Assembly (NCBI RefSeq): GCF_007989105.1
Contig: NZ_BJVK01000018.1
Coordinates: forward strand, 1-38,613
Direction of reading: 5' to 3'
Length of the DNA stretch: 38,613 bases
Origin: Lentilactobacillus kefiri
GTDB taxonomy: Bacteria > Bacillota > Bacilli > Lactobacillales > Lactobacillaceae
Shown here: piece after piece, positions 24,635 to 33,357 of the stretch
How positions within the stretch are numbered: the stretch's first letter is position 1
Layout: the number at the start of each line of letters is the position of its first letter
Notes under the pieces: generated by a model
What the model was told of the DNA's origin: nothing
Databases searched by the model: none
Seen by the model: the letters and a program-made list of their open reading frames with translations, nothing else
Made by a program: the position numbers and the translations under genes

Positions 24635-25385
24635 CGTGAGACCTCCGATTCTTCCGTACATAGTGAATGATCAGGGTAATAATAACCGCGGCAATCAAAA
24701 TGCCACCAAATGCGGTAGCTGGAATTTCAATGTCAATTGCCGGAATGGATAAGAACAGCTTCAATGCAATAATAGCAATTAATACATAAGCCATGGGCTG
24801 AAGCTCTGGAATAATGCCCATCAGCTTCATGATAACTTCTGCGACTCCCCGCATCGCCAAGATTCCGATCATCCCACCTAACAGAACAATCACCGGATTT
24901 GAGGAAATGGCCAGTGAGGCCAGCACGGAATCAATTGAAAAGACAACGTCCATAAATTCAATCTGGGCAACAACCGACCAGAATAATGAAATCCCGTGTT
25001 TCTTACCTTTGGCTAACTTCTTCGTTCGGACAATCTTAGTTTTCCGGAAAAATTGATACACCAGATACAGTAAGTATAGGGAACCAATGACTTTAATTTC
25101 CCAAAAATGAATCAAGTACGTTCCGGCTCCGATGATCAGGAATCGAAATAGATAAGCTCCCCACAAACCATAGAACAGGGATTTTTCCCGCTGAATCTTC
25201 GTTGGTAGAGCTTGTGTCTGAGCAGCCAGGACAACGGCGTTATCCACTGACAGCAGACATTCAATCGTAACCAGCGATAAAATAATCAGCCAGTCACTTC
25301 CACTGGTAATCACCGTTTCCCAGTTATGGGGATCAAAAAATGGACCATATAAGTTAGAAACCCAATTCAACAATGTGGCATTCAC
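24612..25385 (-). CDS. TerC-family integral membrane protein
   Basis: 257 aa with seven predicted membrane segments. TerC landmarks: ECLLSVDNAVVLA near 42-54 and MDVVFSIDSVLASLAIS near 144-160, the paired acidic metal-binding motifs. Work on Bacillus TerC proteins links the family to manganese export or metalation of secreted enzymes. GTG at 25385 overlaps its own SD (GAGGTG); a TTG four codons later (25373) has the SD at a proper 9 nt and may be the true start. It follows the GH73 gene by 12 bp and overlaps trxA. Confidence 0.9.
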   Translation of the reverse strand: MNATLLNWVSNLYGPFFDPHNWETVITSGSDWLIILSLVTIECLLSVDNAVVLAAQTQALPTKIQREKSLFYGLWGAYLFRFLIIGAGTYLIHFWEIKVIGSLYLLYLVYQFFRKTKIVRTKKLAKGKKHGISLFWSVVAQIEFMDVVFSIDSVLASLAISSNPVIVLLGGMIGILAMRGVAEVIMKLMGIIPELQPMAYVLIAIIALKLFLSIPAIDIEIPATAFGGILIAAVIITLIIHYVRKNRRSHDEHGDNA

Positions 25386-25397
25386 CTCAATATTTTT

Positions 25398-26018
25398 TTA
25401 GACTCTTTCATTTAATGCTTTTAAATCATACCTGCTAAGATTGTACTTCACAATGATGTGATTCAACTTGGATGCATAATGGGGATCGGTTGCGTACCCG
25501 TTCTCCTGTAATAACCGAGTCGACTTGCGATAACTCAAAATATTCTTGGACTTAATAAACTTGGCACTTACCAACTGATTATGATCAGCAATCGACGCTG
25601 CAAGGCTTGGGTACTTTCTGAACTGTGCCAAAACCTTGATCGACTTTCCATTTTCAACCTCAGTGGTATAAAACTGAACCGATTGCCCATGGTAAGAACC
25701 CTTGATGCCAAACAGATTGTTGGCCGAAGTCGACAGTTCAGACGTCCCGAACTGGGATTCCAAAATAGCTTGGGCAATCACCACGCTGGGAAGTACCTGG
25801 CGATTCTTCAAATAAATTTTAATTGCCGGATTACCAACCCGACTGATGAAGGTCCGCTTTTGCCGCGCAGAAAAATGGGCCGGCTTCTTTTGAACCAGCG
25901 TCGGCGCCGATTGTGACTGCTGCCGATGGCTGAATTGGCTGCGTAGAGATACGCCGGCCACCAAAACCACAAACGTTATGAGTAATAATAAGATAACCCG
26001 CCAACCTTGTTTACGCAA
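25398..26018 (-). CDS. Secreted GH73 glucosaminidase (autolysin)
   Basis: 206 aa. An N-terminal signal anchor at residues 7-25 (RVILLLLITFVVLVAGVSL), then a GH73-type N-acetylglucosaminidase domain (about 50-195): LPSVVIAQAILESQFGTSELS with the general acid Glu87, ANNLFGIKGSYHG, FRKYPSLAASIADHNQL and the closing YATDPHYASKLNHIIVKY. It would cleave the GlcNAc-MurNAc glycan backbone. TTG start at 26018 with GGGGAG about 8 nt upstream. Second gene of the four-gene operon; no cell-wall binding repeats, so probably membrane-held. Confidence 0.92.
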   Translation of the reverse strand: MRKQGWRVILLLLITFVVLVAGVSLRSQFSHRQQSQSAPTLVQKKPAHFSARQKRTFISRVGNPAIKIYLKNRQVLPSVVIAQAILESQFGTSELSTSANNLFGIKGSYHGQSVQFYTTEVENGKSIKVLAQFRKYPSLAASIADHNQLVSAKFIKSKNILSYRKSTRLLQENGYATDPHYASKLNHIIVKYNLSRYDLKALNERV

Positions 26019-26051
26019 CTTGAATTCTCCCCAAGAAATATCTTCAATATA

Positions 26052-27032
26052 TTAGTTTAACTCATTGAAGGCTATTTTATCATCAACTTTGAAAAATTTT
26101 ACTTCATTGGAGTGAATCAATTCATCTGTCAGCTGAATTTTTGCCACTGATTTGGCATGATAAGGCTGATAGTAATAATTTCGGCTTTCACAGCAGACTG
26201 CAGCTCGATACACCGAATAAGTGGGTTGATGCTCCTTACTCTTAGGTACGTTAACTGAATCCAAAATATGCCAGCAGTTGTCAAAAGCTTCAGCTTCATT
26301 TTGAGGAATATCAATTCTTTCCTTTAAATATGATGCGCGGACAAATCTGGAACCGGGAGAATATGAGCCAGGGGGAATTGATTTTCCCGAAACATTTCCG
26401 GTAGTGACCCGAGGCGTATTCAAGGGAACCGTTCCGCTTTTAAAAGCTGGGGTAAAGTCAAGATACTTATTCAGCTTGTCAATTTGTCTGCCAAAATGAT
26501 TGCTGTTGGTTAAAACGCCGAGGGGATTTTCAATGATTTCAATTGGCGTGGTGACCGGTTCAATGACTACAATCCGACCAGTTGGATCCGCAGCGGCAAA
26601 ATGTAACTCACTGTGGCCATACTTCATCAAGCTGTATTTATCAGCCATCAATTCAATTTCGTCAATGTGGGCTTCAATATCCGCCACGGATTTGTAATTA
26701 GACAACAAAAAGAACGACAACTCAAATGGTGCCAGATGAATCTTGCCTTCGCCGGGTTCTTCAACCAGCTGACTACCATTGGTAAAGATCAGCTTTTGAA
26801 CGGCGAGGCCAAACTCGTTGACCCCATCGGACATGTCGATTCGCTTGGCATGCTGGTGGCCGGATCCCAATGTGGCGTATTTGGTCACGTATTTTTTATC
26901 GTCATAAACAGAGTGCCAGGCAAAATTGCGGGGCACAAATACAGGATGTGCGCCAAGTTGAGGCCAGTCCATCGTTCGCGCCAAAACGTGGGCCCCATCC
27001 TCTTGGCCAATTTGAAAGATACTTGTACACAT
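26052..27032 (-). CDS. Choloylglycine hydrolase-family protein (bile salt hydrolase / penicillin V acylase type)
   Basis: 326 aa Ntn-hydrolase. I start at the ATG at 27032, ten codons inside the open frame, because it gives MCTS: the catalytic Cys must be exposed as residue 2. Family blocks: ARTMDW near 19-24, NEFGLAVQKL, ADPTGRIVVIEP, and LTNSNHFGRQ (Asn of the oxyanion site). It hydrolyses amide bonds of bile salts, penicillin V or acyl-homoserine lactones; which of these cannot be told here. The SD is a bare GGGGGG about 8 nt from the start, and 8 nt (ATGGGGGG) are complementary to small RNA 3. First gene of the operon with GH73, TerC and TrxA. Confidence 0.9.
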   Translation of the reverse strand: MCTSIFQIGQEDGAHVLARTMDWPQLGAHPVFVPRNFAWHSVYDDKKYVTKYATLGSGHQHAKRIDMSDGVNEFGLAVQKLIFTNGSQLVEEPGEGKIHLAPFELSFFLLSNYKSVADIEAHIDEIELMADKYSLMKYGHSELHFAAADPTGRIVVIEPVTTPIEIIENPLGVLTNSNHFGRQIDKLNKYLDFTPAFKSGTVPLNTPRVTTGNVSGKSIPPGSYSPGSRFVRASYLKERIDIPQNEAEAFDNCWHILDSVNVPKSKEHQPTYSVYRAAVCCESRNYYYQPYHAKSVAKIQLTDELIHSNEVKFFKVDDKIAFNELN

Positions 27033-27189
27033 ATTGGGAACCCCCCATCCAAATATATTCAAATCATTTTGCCAATATTTCTCTCAATATCCCATAAAAC
27101 CCCGAAAACGTGTCGCACTGGTACTTATAAAATGGTAAACTCTTAATATATGAGCCTTTTTTAACCATACATATTTAGGGGACGAACTA

Positions 27190-29901
27190 ATGAAGGAAAC
27201 AATCGCAAAATTACACAAGAATCGCTTATTCACGCTGTTAGTATGGCTGATAATTGCATTTATTGCAATCATAACCGCTCCAAACGTGACTGATACGCTG
27301 CAGTCGTATAGTCAGCCGACGTTCACGCAAAACTCTCAGCCGGCGAAGGCCCAGCAGATGCGCAAGGATTGGGGTTACAGTCTTGGAAAGGCTTCGACCA
27401 TCAACGTGGTTTACACAAATCCGAAAGGAAAAATCACAACCCAGCAGCAGGCGAAAATTGATACTGCATTAAATAAGCTAAAACAACATCAATCATTTTA
27501 CAGCATTAAAAAAATTGTCACCCTTAATACCAACGTTGCCGGAAAGCAACAGCTGTTATCAAAGGATGGCTCAACCCAAATTGCCAGTCTTGATATTGAC
27601 GCTCAAAGCAATACTTTACGAGTACTGACGAACGAGCTGGTCAATGAAATTCAGGTTCCAGGGTTGAAATCTTACGTCACTAGTCCAGAGATTGTCCGAG
27701 ACGTCAACAATGAAAAGACCGCCCAGGTTACCAATATTATTTTGATTACCTTATTTGTGGTTTCAATGTTGATTGTGGGCATTTACTTTAGATCAATATT
27801 TGCACCAATCATTTCATTTATCACGTTATTTGCGGCCTTCGTCACTTCGTTTAGCGGATCGGTTGCCCTGGCAAAACATTTCAACTTTGCCTTCACTCAA
27901 TACGCCCCGCTTGAAATTGGAATTGCAACCGTGGTAATCGGGACCATCTGGAACATTTACATTTACCGCAAGTTGCGAAGTGTCCTGTCCCTGCAGCGGG
28001 AAGCCCGTTACGCAACGCAACAAACGATTTCCGCTCTCCGGTTTCCAATCACAATGGTCGGCAGTGCCCTGGCAATCATCTTTGCCTGCTGCGGATTCAT
28101 TAACTATGATCAGCTCCAATCCCTTTGGGTACTTGGCCTGACATACGTTGTCCTGATGCTGGCAGTTTTGACTCTGAATGCCGTCTTCATGGCAGCTCTG
28201 GGTGAAAGCCTCTTTTGGCCATCCAACGCACCGTTGACCGCAATGAAGTCACACTTCTGGAACCGGGCAACTGATTTCTCACTGTGGCAGCCAATTGCCG
28301 CCTTTCTGGTGATTTTGTATTTGACCTTACCGTTCATTTACTTCTATCACACCAGCTTGAACTACTCGCCAATGACTAATTTGACGCAGGAAAACCAGGC
28401 GGTTAAAGGCGCCCATGTCCTTCAAGCTCATTTCACTGAAGGAAAGCCAACCCCAATCACCATTTACCTTAAAAACGATAAACCGTTGGACAATGAGAAA
28501 TACCTCCAGCACTTGGATCAATTAACAACCAAGCTGCAGCACACCAAAGGCGTCAGCGATGCTTATTCACTGACCCAGCCAAGCGGGATGCCGATCGAAA
28601 AGTATTACGTTTCCAACCAGTTGGAATCCATTGGTTTGAACGCCAAACAGGCAACCGGTCAATTATCTCAAGCTTCGACCGGGATTGATTCCAGCGGCAA
28701 CAACCTCAACTTGTCAGGCTTAAAGCAACAAGTTAAGGATATGCAGGCACTTGTTAAGAAGAGCAACAAAATTGTTCAAGACAGTTCCAGCTTGGCTTCA
28801 CAAGTTAACAGTGCCGCTGCCAACTCCAGCGTATCGGTTCAAAGCAATGCATCCCGCAAAGTCAGAATGTATCAACAAAAGATCAATGAATTGAACCAGT
28901 CACTTCAGTCGGTTTCATCAGGCATCAGCCAGTTGAACGCTGAAGGATCGGTCATTCAAAACTATGGCGAAAACAGCGCCAACAACCTGCAGAGTTACAG
29001 TCAGCAAATCAGTCAAGTTCAAAAACAGTTGAAGCAGGTTGGCACGCAAGTCACCTCCTCAACGACTCAGTTAAATAACATTTACGATTATTTGAATTGC
29101 CTGCAAAAGTCCGGTGCAGCAAATGTCTATTACATTACCAAGGCACAATTAACCGATACCGACTTTCTTCAGACAATGTTGAACTACACCAGTCAGGACA
29201 AAAAGATCACAACCATTCAAGTTGTGATGAAGAATGCCCCTTCCAGCAAGACCAATATGAAACAGGTTAAAGCGCTGGAACAACAGGTTGGCCTTCAACT
29301 TAGAGGAACCCCACTTTCTTCAGACGAGGTTGCCTTTAGCGGTGAACCAATTACCCAGTCAATCAACCAGTCCAAGCTCAACCATCATTTCATCACGTTA
29401 CTTGCGATTGTTGTGATTGGCATCTTACTGACCGTCTTCGTTGTCAGCCGATCAATCTTGCAGCCACTCTATTGGACTGTTGCCTTCCTGATGTCAGCCA
29501 TCACCGGCTTCCAGCTGACATATTTGACAATGCATTATGTTACAGGCACCAATCAATTGGATTGGCAAGTTCCCGTGATCGCCGTCAGCATATTAGCGGC
29601 AATCGCCGCCTGGCAGATCATTGCCCTTGGCCTGTCATTCAGGTACACGGAATTATCCCTATTGGACTGGATCCGGCCAACCATGACAAGCTATGGTAAA
29701 ATTGTTCGATACATTTTACTGGTTGTCATTGCATTGGCAATCGGCCTGACATTTGGTGCCTCATTTGCAATGATTGAAACGGCCCTGATTGTCATTTATA
29801 CGGTCTGCGTATACTATCTGATTCTGCCGATGATCGTCACTTCAATGGGCAAATTGGCCGTTACATTACCAAATAAGAAAAATATGTTGAAGAATAAATA
29901 A
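27190..29901 (+). CDS. MMPL-family (RND superfamily) exporter
   Basis: 903 aa. Two halves, each with one N-terminal membrane helix, an extracellular domain and a bundle of five helices: TM1 13-32, bundle about 175-345; TM7 about 370-390, bundle about 735-890. The second extracellular domain (about 400-720) is long and Gln/Ser-rich with coiled-coil character (MQALVKKSNKIVQDSSS, QQKINELNQSLQSVSSG), as in YhgE/MmpL-like envelope exporters. Substrates may be lipids or drugs, powered by protons. SD AGGGG is 8-9 nt from the ATG. Divergent from the Ntn-hydrolase operon; a terminator follows. Confidence 0.9.
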   Translation: MKETIAKLHKNRLFTLLVWLIIAFIAIITAPNVTDTLQSYSQPTFTQNSQPAKAQQMRKDWGYSLGKASTINVVYTNPKGKITTQQQAKIDTALNKLKQHQSFYSIKKIVTLNTNVAGKQQLLSKDGSTQIASLDIDAQSNTLRVLTNELVNEIQVPGLKSYVTSPEIVRDVNNEKTAQVTNIILITLFVVSMLIVGIYFRSIFAPIISFITLFAAFVTSFSGSVALAKHFNFAFTQYAPLEIGIATVVIGTIWNIYIYRKLRSVLSLQREARYATQQTISALRFPITMVGSALAIIFACCGFINYDQLQSLWVLGLTYVVLMLAVLTLNAVFMAALGESLFWPSNAPLTAMKSHFWNRATDFSLWQPIAAFLVILYLTLPFIYFYHTSLNYSPMTNLTQENQAVKGAHVLQAHFTEGKPTPITIYLKNDKPLDNEKYLQHLDQLTTKLQHTKGVSDAYSLTQPSGMPIEKYYVSNQLESIGLNAKQATGQLSQASTGIDSSGNNLNLSGLKQQVKDMQALVKKSNKIVQDSSSLASQVNSAAANSSVSVQSNASRKVRMYQQKINELNQSLQSVSSGISQLNAEGSVIQNYGENSANNLQSYSQQISQVQKQLKQVGTQVTSSTTQLNNIYDYLNCLQKSGAANVYYITKAQLTDTDFLQTMLNYTSQDKKITTIQVVMKNAPSSKTNMKQVKALEQQVGLQLRGTPLSSDEVAFSGEPITQSINQSKLNHHFITLLAIVVIGILLTVFVVSRSILQPLYWTVAFLMSAITGFQLTYLTMHYVTGTNQLDWQVPVIAVSILAAIAAWQIIALGLSFRYTELSLLDWIRPTMTSYGKIVRYILLVVIALAIGLTFGASFAMIETALIVIYTVCVYYLILPMIVTSMGKLAVTLPNKKNMLKNK

Positions 29902-29978
29902 AGAATTTATTAAAATAATGATTTCGGAAATAACATAACCTAATAAAAATCAACAGGCAATTTCCAAAAATCAAGCCA

Positions 29979-30012
29979 AAATGACACTCAAAGCAATTTG
30001 AGTGTCATTTTT
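29979..30012 (+). terminator. Terminator of the MMPL gene
   Basis: Perfect 14-bp stem AAATGACACTCAAA/TTTGAGTGTCATTT with loop GCAA, T-run continuing to 30012. The remaining 180 bp up to the next gene are AT-rich; two TTGCAA motifs near 30113 and 30134 are seen, but no confident promoter. Confidence 0.85.
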
Positions 30013-30192
30013 ATTTGCTCATAAAGGAATCCTTTCGTATCAGTCTATGTAAGCGCATATTCACAATCTTTGGTGTCAATGTTGCAATCGTCATATGACT
30101 TTTAACTGCATTGCAAATTGTTTGTTACACTATTGCAACAATTCATTGGTATTGTTGTACTTGTAGATTTGATAGGGAGTTGTTGATAAAAA

Positions 30193-30675
30193 ATGAAATT
30201 ACATACAAAAATATTATTAACTTTAGTAGCACTTTTCACATTATCATTCGCTGGCTTTGAAGATGCACAAGCATCAAAAGCTTCTGATACAGACGCTTCA
30301 TATTCTGCCGTTTATAAATTAGCTAAGCAAAACCTCGGCAAGCCATATGTTTATGGTGCTACTGGTCCATCAGCATTTGATTGCTCCGGCTTTACAAGTT
30401 ACGTTTATAAGAAAGCCGCAAGTGTTTCACTTCCCCGCACTGCTCAAGCACAATACAATGCCGGTAAGAAAGTTTCATACAAGAACTTACAAAAAGGTGA
30501 TCTTGTATTCTTCGGTTGGAACGCTTCATCAATTTCTCACGTTGGTTTGTACATTGGTAAAGGTAAAATGATCGATGCTCAAAACCGCGGAGTTATTACC
30601 GAATCTGTCAAAGCCCCATGGTGGAACTACGTTGGTTCTGCACATGTTGCAAACTTTGACGCTGATAACGACTAA
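30193..30675 (+). CDS. Secreted NlpC/P60 peptidoglycan endopeptidase
   Basis: 160 aa. Signal peptide at 1-27 (KILLTLVALFTLSFAG, then EDAQAS), followed directly by a compact NlpC/P60 domain. Catalytic Cys64 in FDCSGF, His116 in SHVGLYIG; the third polar residue is Gln130 or Asn131 in DAQNRG, where many members have His. It would cut between D-Glu and the diamino acid in stem peptides. No binding modules. The SD (AGGGAG) is 13 nt from the ATG, longer than usual, with an in-frame stop between them that rules out an earlier start. Monocistronic. Confidence 0.92.
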   Translation: MKLHTKILLTLVALFTLSFAGFEDAQASKASDTDASYSAVYKLAKQNLGKPYVYGATGPSAFDCSGFTSYVYKKAASVSLPRTAQAQYNAGKKVSYKNLQKGDLVFFGWNASSISHVGLYIGKGKMIDAQNRGVITESVKAPWWNYVGSAHVANFDADND

Positions 30676-30714
30676 AATTATTTAACACATAACAACAATT
30701 CAATCAACTATGCT

Positions 30715-30755
30715 AAAGAGGTTGGAAACATTCATTTGTTTCCAACCTCTTTTTG
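30715..30755 (+). terminator. Terminator of the NlpC/P60 gene
   Basis: AAAGAGGTTGGAAAC / GTTTCCAACCTCTTT stem with an 8-nt loop and T-run. Confidence 0.88.
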
Positions 30756-30814
30756 CGTTTCCAACTTTGATTGGTATATTAGAAGTATACGTTATCTTCA
30801 AAGGAGCACCTTAA

Positions 30815-31911
30815 ATGGACTATGAAGTCAAGTCACCATCCCTTCCAGATATTGGTGACTATTTAAAAATCTTTGCCTGCACGGCAGTCATGCTACAGAC
30901 TATTCTTAGCTTAGCGTTACAAACGAATCCCAATGTTAAAGTTCAAATTGGCATTGGCATCATCTACAACCTGATTAAATTCACTGCTCCGGCCTTTATT
31001 ACAGGAATTCTGTACACCACTATCCGGGTAACCGGTCAGTCGGGTCTCACCTACCCCAGCTATCTGCGTCAGATGTGGCACTCCCTGTTCTTACCAACGA
31101 TTATTTGGACGGCCATTTACCTGTTCACGATGCCGTGGGTTCAACAGGTCCAGCGATTCCACACGCTTGGCGGGTTTGGCTGGCAATTTATTAACGGCAA
31201 TGCCGCTCCGCATCTTTGGTACAATTCAATGATGCTGCAGTTTATTTTCCTGATGCCGATCTTTTGGGGCTTAGCAAAATGGTGTTGTAATCGTGCTTCA
31301 CGTGTCATTACCGCCTTATCGATCTCGGTAGTTATTTATTTTGGCTGGCTGCATTCTATGATGCTCAAGTATTTCACGGCCCGCATATGCACGATTGGTA
31401 TTTGTTGGACCGGGTATTCATCAGCTTTATTCTTTATGGCGTTGTAGGCGTTCTAGCGTGGGAGTACCGATCATTCATCAGCCGCTTTTTAAACCGATGC
31501 TGGCCGGTTATTCTGCTAATTGCCGGTGCCGCATTGATATGGGTTAACTTTGAACTATTCAAGTTCCCTTTCCCAGTTAAGCTAACGAATGCACCTTATT
31601 ACAAACCGTCGATGGCAATTTACGACCTGGCTGTCATTATGTTGATTGCAAGCTTAGCGGTTCATCAAATCCAACGCAATCAGCAGATTACCCAGACAAT
31701 CCATGTCATGGCCAATTATGCTTATCCGGCATTCTTATCCAACGTCTTTTGGGATCAGCTGTTGTGGCAGTCTTTTGGCAGGAAACTAACAGCTGTGCAT
31801 CCCACCACTGGCATTCTGGCCGTTTACATTGGCACCTGGATCTTGTCATTTACCTCTGCAATTATCATTCATCTAACGTGGAAATGGGTGCGCACACATA
31901 TCCTGAGATAA
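30815..31911 (+). pseudogene. Membrane acyltransferase (acyltransferase-3 type) broken by a frameshift
   Basis: Intact frame 1 runs 30815-31447 and frame 2 continues to 31911, together about 365 aa with ten or so membrane segments, like acyltransferase-3/OafA-type enzymes that O-acetylate wall polymers. Frame 1 reads VVIYFGW and then drifts; frame 2 gives WLAAFYDAQVFHGPHMHDWYLLDRVF, clearly the continuation. Adding one T to the run TTTT at 31339-31342 restores VIYFWLAAFYD, so loss of one T is the simplest cause. A downstream ATG at 31387 exists but starts mid-protein. SD AAAGGAG is 9 nt from the ATG at 30815. Sequencing error in the short homopolymer is possible. Confidence 0.82.
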
Positions 31912-31955
31912 AAAATAGACTGGAACAAAAGTCAAACCTTTGTTCCAGCCTATTT
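31911..31955. terminator. Bidirectional terminator
   Basis: AAATAG-CTGGAACAAA / TTTGTTCCAG-CTATTT stem between two convergent genes; A-run before and short T-run after. The better U-tract is on the minus strand, for the acetyltransferase at 31970. Confidence 0.8.
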
Positions 31956-31969
31956 AATTTCTCTAAGCA

Positions 31970-32401
31970 CTAGCTCGTAACCAGCTTTTCCATGTTGACG
32001 TGCTTAATGCCGACTTCCATAAACGGTTGACCGTACTGCTTAAATCCAAGGGTTTCATAGAAACCAATGGCAGTCGCTTGAGCTCCCAGATAAAACCTTG
32101 GGGTATCTTGAAACATTGGCGACTGAAGAATTGTCGTTAACAACTGCTTGGCATAGCCCTTATGCCGATATTCCTTTTCAGTGGCCACCCGCTGAATGTG
32201 AACACCATCTGCGGTTACCGTGGTTCGGGCAGTCGCAACGGGTTGACCACCCTGGTAAGCCACAAAATGAATTGCGTCCGAATCTGTTCCGTCAAATTCA
32301 TCGGCTTCATTGATCCCCTGCTCCCCAACGAATACATGGCGGCGAATTTCCCGGGCATCTTGATAGATATTATCTAATTGATCAGTTTGCTTAATTTCCA
32401 C
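31970..32401 (-). CDS. ElaA-type GNAT N-acetyltransferase
   Basis: 143 aa, the size of ElaA-like enzymes. REIRRHVFVGEQGINEADEFDGTD near 18-41 matches the ElaA N-terminal motif (R..VFVVEQ), followed by RVATEKEYRHKGYAKQLL with the acetyl-CoA loop (RHKGYA) and GFYETLGFKQYGQPFMEVGI. Substrate unknown. GTG start at 32401 with GGGGCAGG about 7 nt upstream. Monocistronic, terminated by the shared hairpin at 31911-31955. Confidence 0.88.
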   Translation of the reverse strand: MEIKQTDQLDNIYQDAREIRRHVFVGEQGINEADEFDGTDSDAIHFVAYQGGQPVATARTTVTADGVHIQRVATEKEYRHKGYAKQLLTTILQSPMFQDTPRFYLGAQATAIGFYETLGFKQYGQPFMEVGIKHVNMEKLVTS

Positions 32402-32439
32402 GTCAATACCTGCCCCTCATTTTGTCATAATTACTTCAT

Positions 32440-32517
32440 AAACGCTTCCCAATACTCCGCTGCTAACTTCTAAGCCACTTTTGCCCACACCCCTGCGGTG
32501 CAACAAAAGTGGCTTAA
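32440..32517. repeat. Short, degenerate member of the palindromic element family (copy E)
   Basis: Begins AAACGCTTCC and shares GCTAACTTCTAAG exactly with copy B at 5474-5587. A 12-bp hairpin AAGCCACTTTTG/CAAAAGTGGCTT with a 20-nt loop forms its right part. It lies just past the stop codon of the phosphatase gene (minus) and could slow or end its transcription, but has no T-run. Confidence 0.6.
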
Positions 32518-32534
32518 TGAATCATTCCAATAAA

Positions 32535-33194
32535 TTACTGTTCATTAAACGAAAGCACTTTGATATCATCGCCGTCAACTTCCAGTTTGGTGACACTGCC
32601 GTTTGCCGGCCGTTCAGTCACGTCGTACTTGCCATTGCCATAACGTTCAACAATGCTTAATAACGTGTTGCCATGACTAATCAATAAGACGTTGTCACCA
32701 TCTTTAATCGCTGGATTGCTCTTAATCAAATCAAATCCTTGATCCAACCGCTTCCAGTAATCTTCATTATTTTCAGCTTGATGGAACGGATCGGCTTCTT
32801 TTAAATAATCCTTGGCTTTTCCAATTGAGTACTTGTCGACAATGTCTCTAAACGTTGGCAGGCCGTGAGGAGCACCGGCTAAATACCAAGCCTGATCCAT
32901 GTCATTTCCTTCGAAGTATCCATAGAACTCTTCTCGGAAAAACATTGAGGTTGTTGGCGCCTTGATATTCGAAACTTGATTTTCGTCCAAAATCTTTTGA
33001 GCGGTTTGTTCTGCTCGGGTCGTATCACTGCAGTAAGCAGCGGCAAACTTGGTGTTTTTGAGTTTTTCACCGGTGTCCACTGCGTTTTGCATCCCTTTAT
33101 CCGTCAGTGGTGAATTGCTCCACCCCTGAAGTTTGTTATAAATGTTAAAGTAAGTTTGTCCGTGACGAACCATGTACAAAGTAAATTTACTCAT
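32535..33194 (-). CDS. Histidine phosphatase family protein (phosphoglycerate mutase-like)
   Basis: 219 aa. RHG motif at residues 10-12 with nucleophile His11 (YMVRHGQTYFN), SDTTRAEQTA with the second Arg, FREEFYGYFEG with the acid Glu, and LLISHGNTLL with the second His. Cytoplasmic. The set fits cofactor-dependent PGM-like phosphatases; lactobacilli carry several paralogues, and the real glycolytic GpmA is better conserved, so a phosphatase of unknown substrate is more likely. SD AAAGGAAG is about 7 nt from the ATG. Extended -10 TGGTATACT lies upstream. Confidence 0.92.
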   Translation of the reverse strand: MSKFTLYMVRHGQTYFNIYNKLQGWSNSPLTDKGMQNAVDTGEKLKNTKFAAAYCSDTTRAEQTAQKILDENQVSNIKAPTTSMFFREEFYGYFEGNDMDQAWYLAGAPHGLPTFRDIVDKYSIGKAKDYLKEADPFHQAENNEDYWKRLDQGFDLIKSNPAIKDGDNVLLISHGNTLLSIVERYGNGKYDVTERPANGSVTKLEVDGDDIKVLSFNEQ

Positions 33195-33224
33195 GATGAC
33201 ACTTCCTTTACCCTTAATACTTAA

Positions 33225-33230
33225 AGTATA
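33225..33230 (-). promoter_or_regulatory. Extended -10 of the histidine phosphatase gene
   Basis: TGGTATACT on the minus strand (TG motif plus TATACT); no good -35 at 17 bp. The start codon is 31 bp downstream. Confidence 0.45.
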
Positions 33231-33286
33231 CCAACTTTTTAGGGGAACGAGCAGGTCAAATCAATTTAAGATTTCTGCAAAATCAC

Positions 33287-33315
33287 TTGATTTTTAATTC
33301 TTATCGTCATATTTT
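33287..33315 (+). promoter_or_regulatory. Predicted promoter of the LtaS operon
   Basis: -35 TTGATT (33287-33292), 17-bp spacer, -10 TATTTT (33310-33315). Confidence 0.5.
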
Positions 33316-33357
33316 TGATAAGATAAAACAAGTAATTATTTTAAGGAGCAAAATGTT

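Noticed and set aside
31387-31911. Separate 174-aa membrane protein
   Set aside because: It starts in the middle of a conserved acyltransferase segment and is out of frame by one base with the upstream half; treated as one broken gene.
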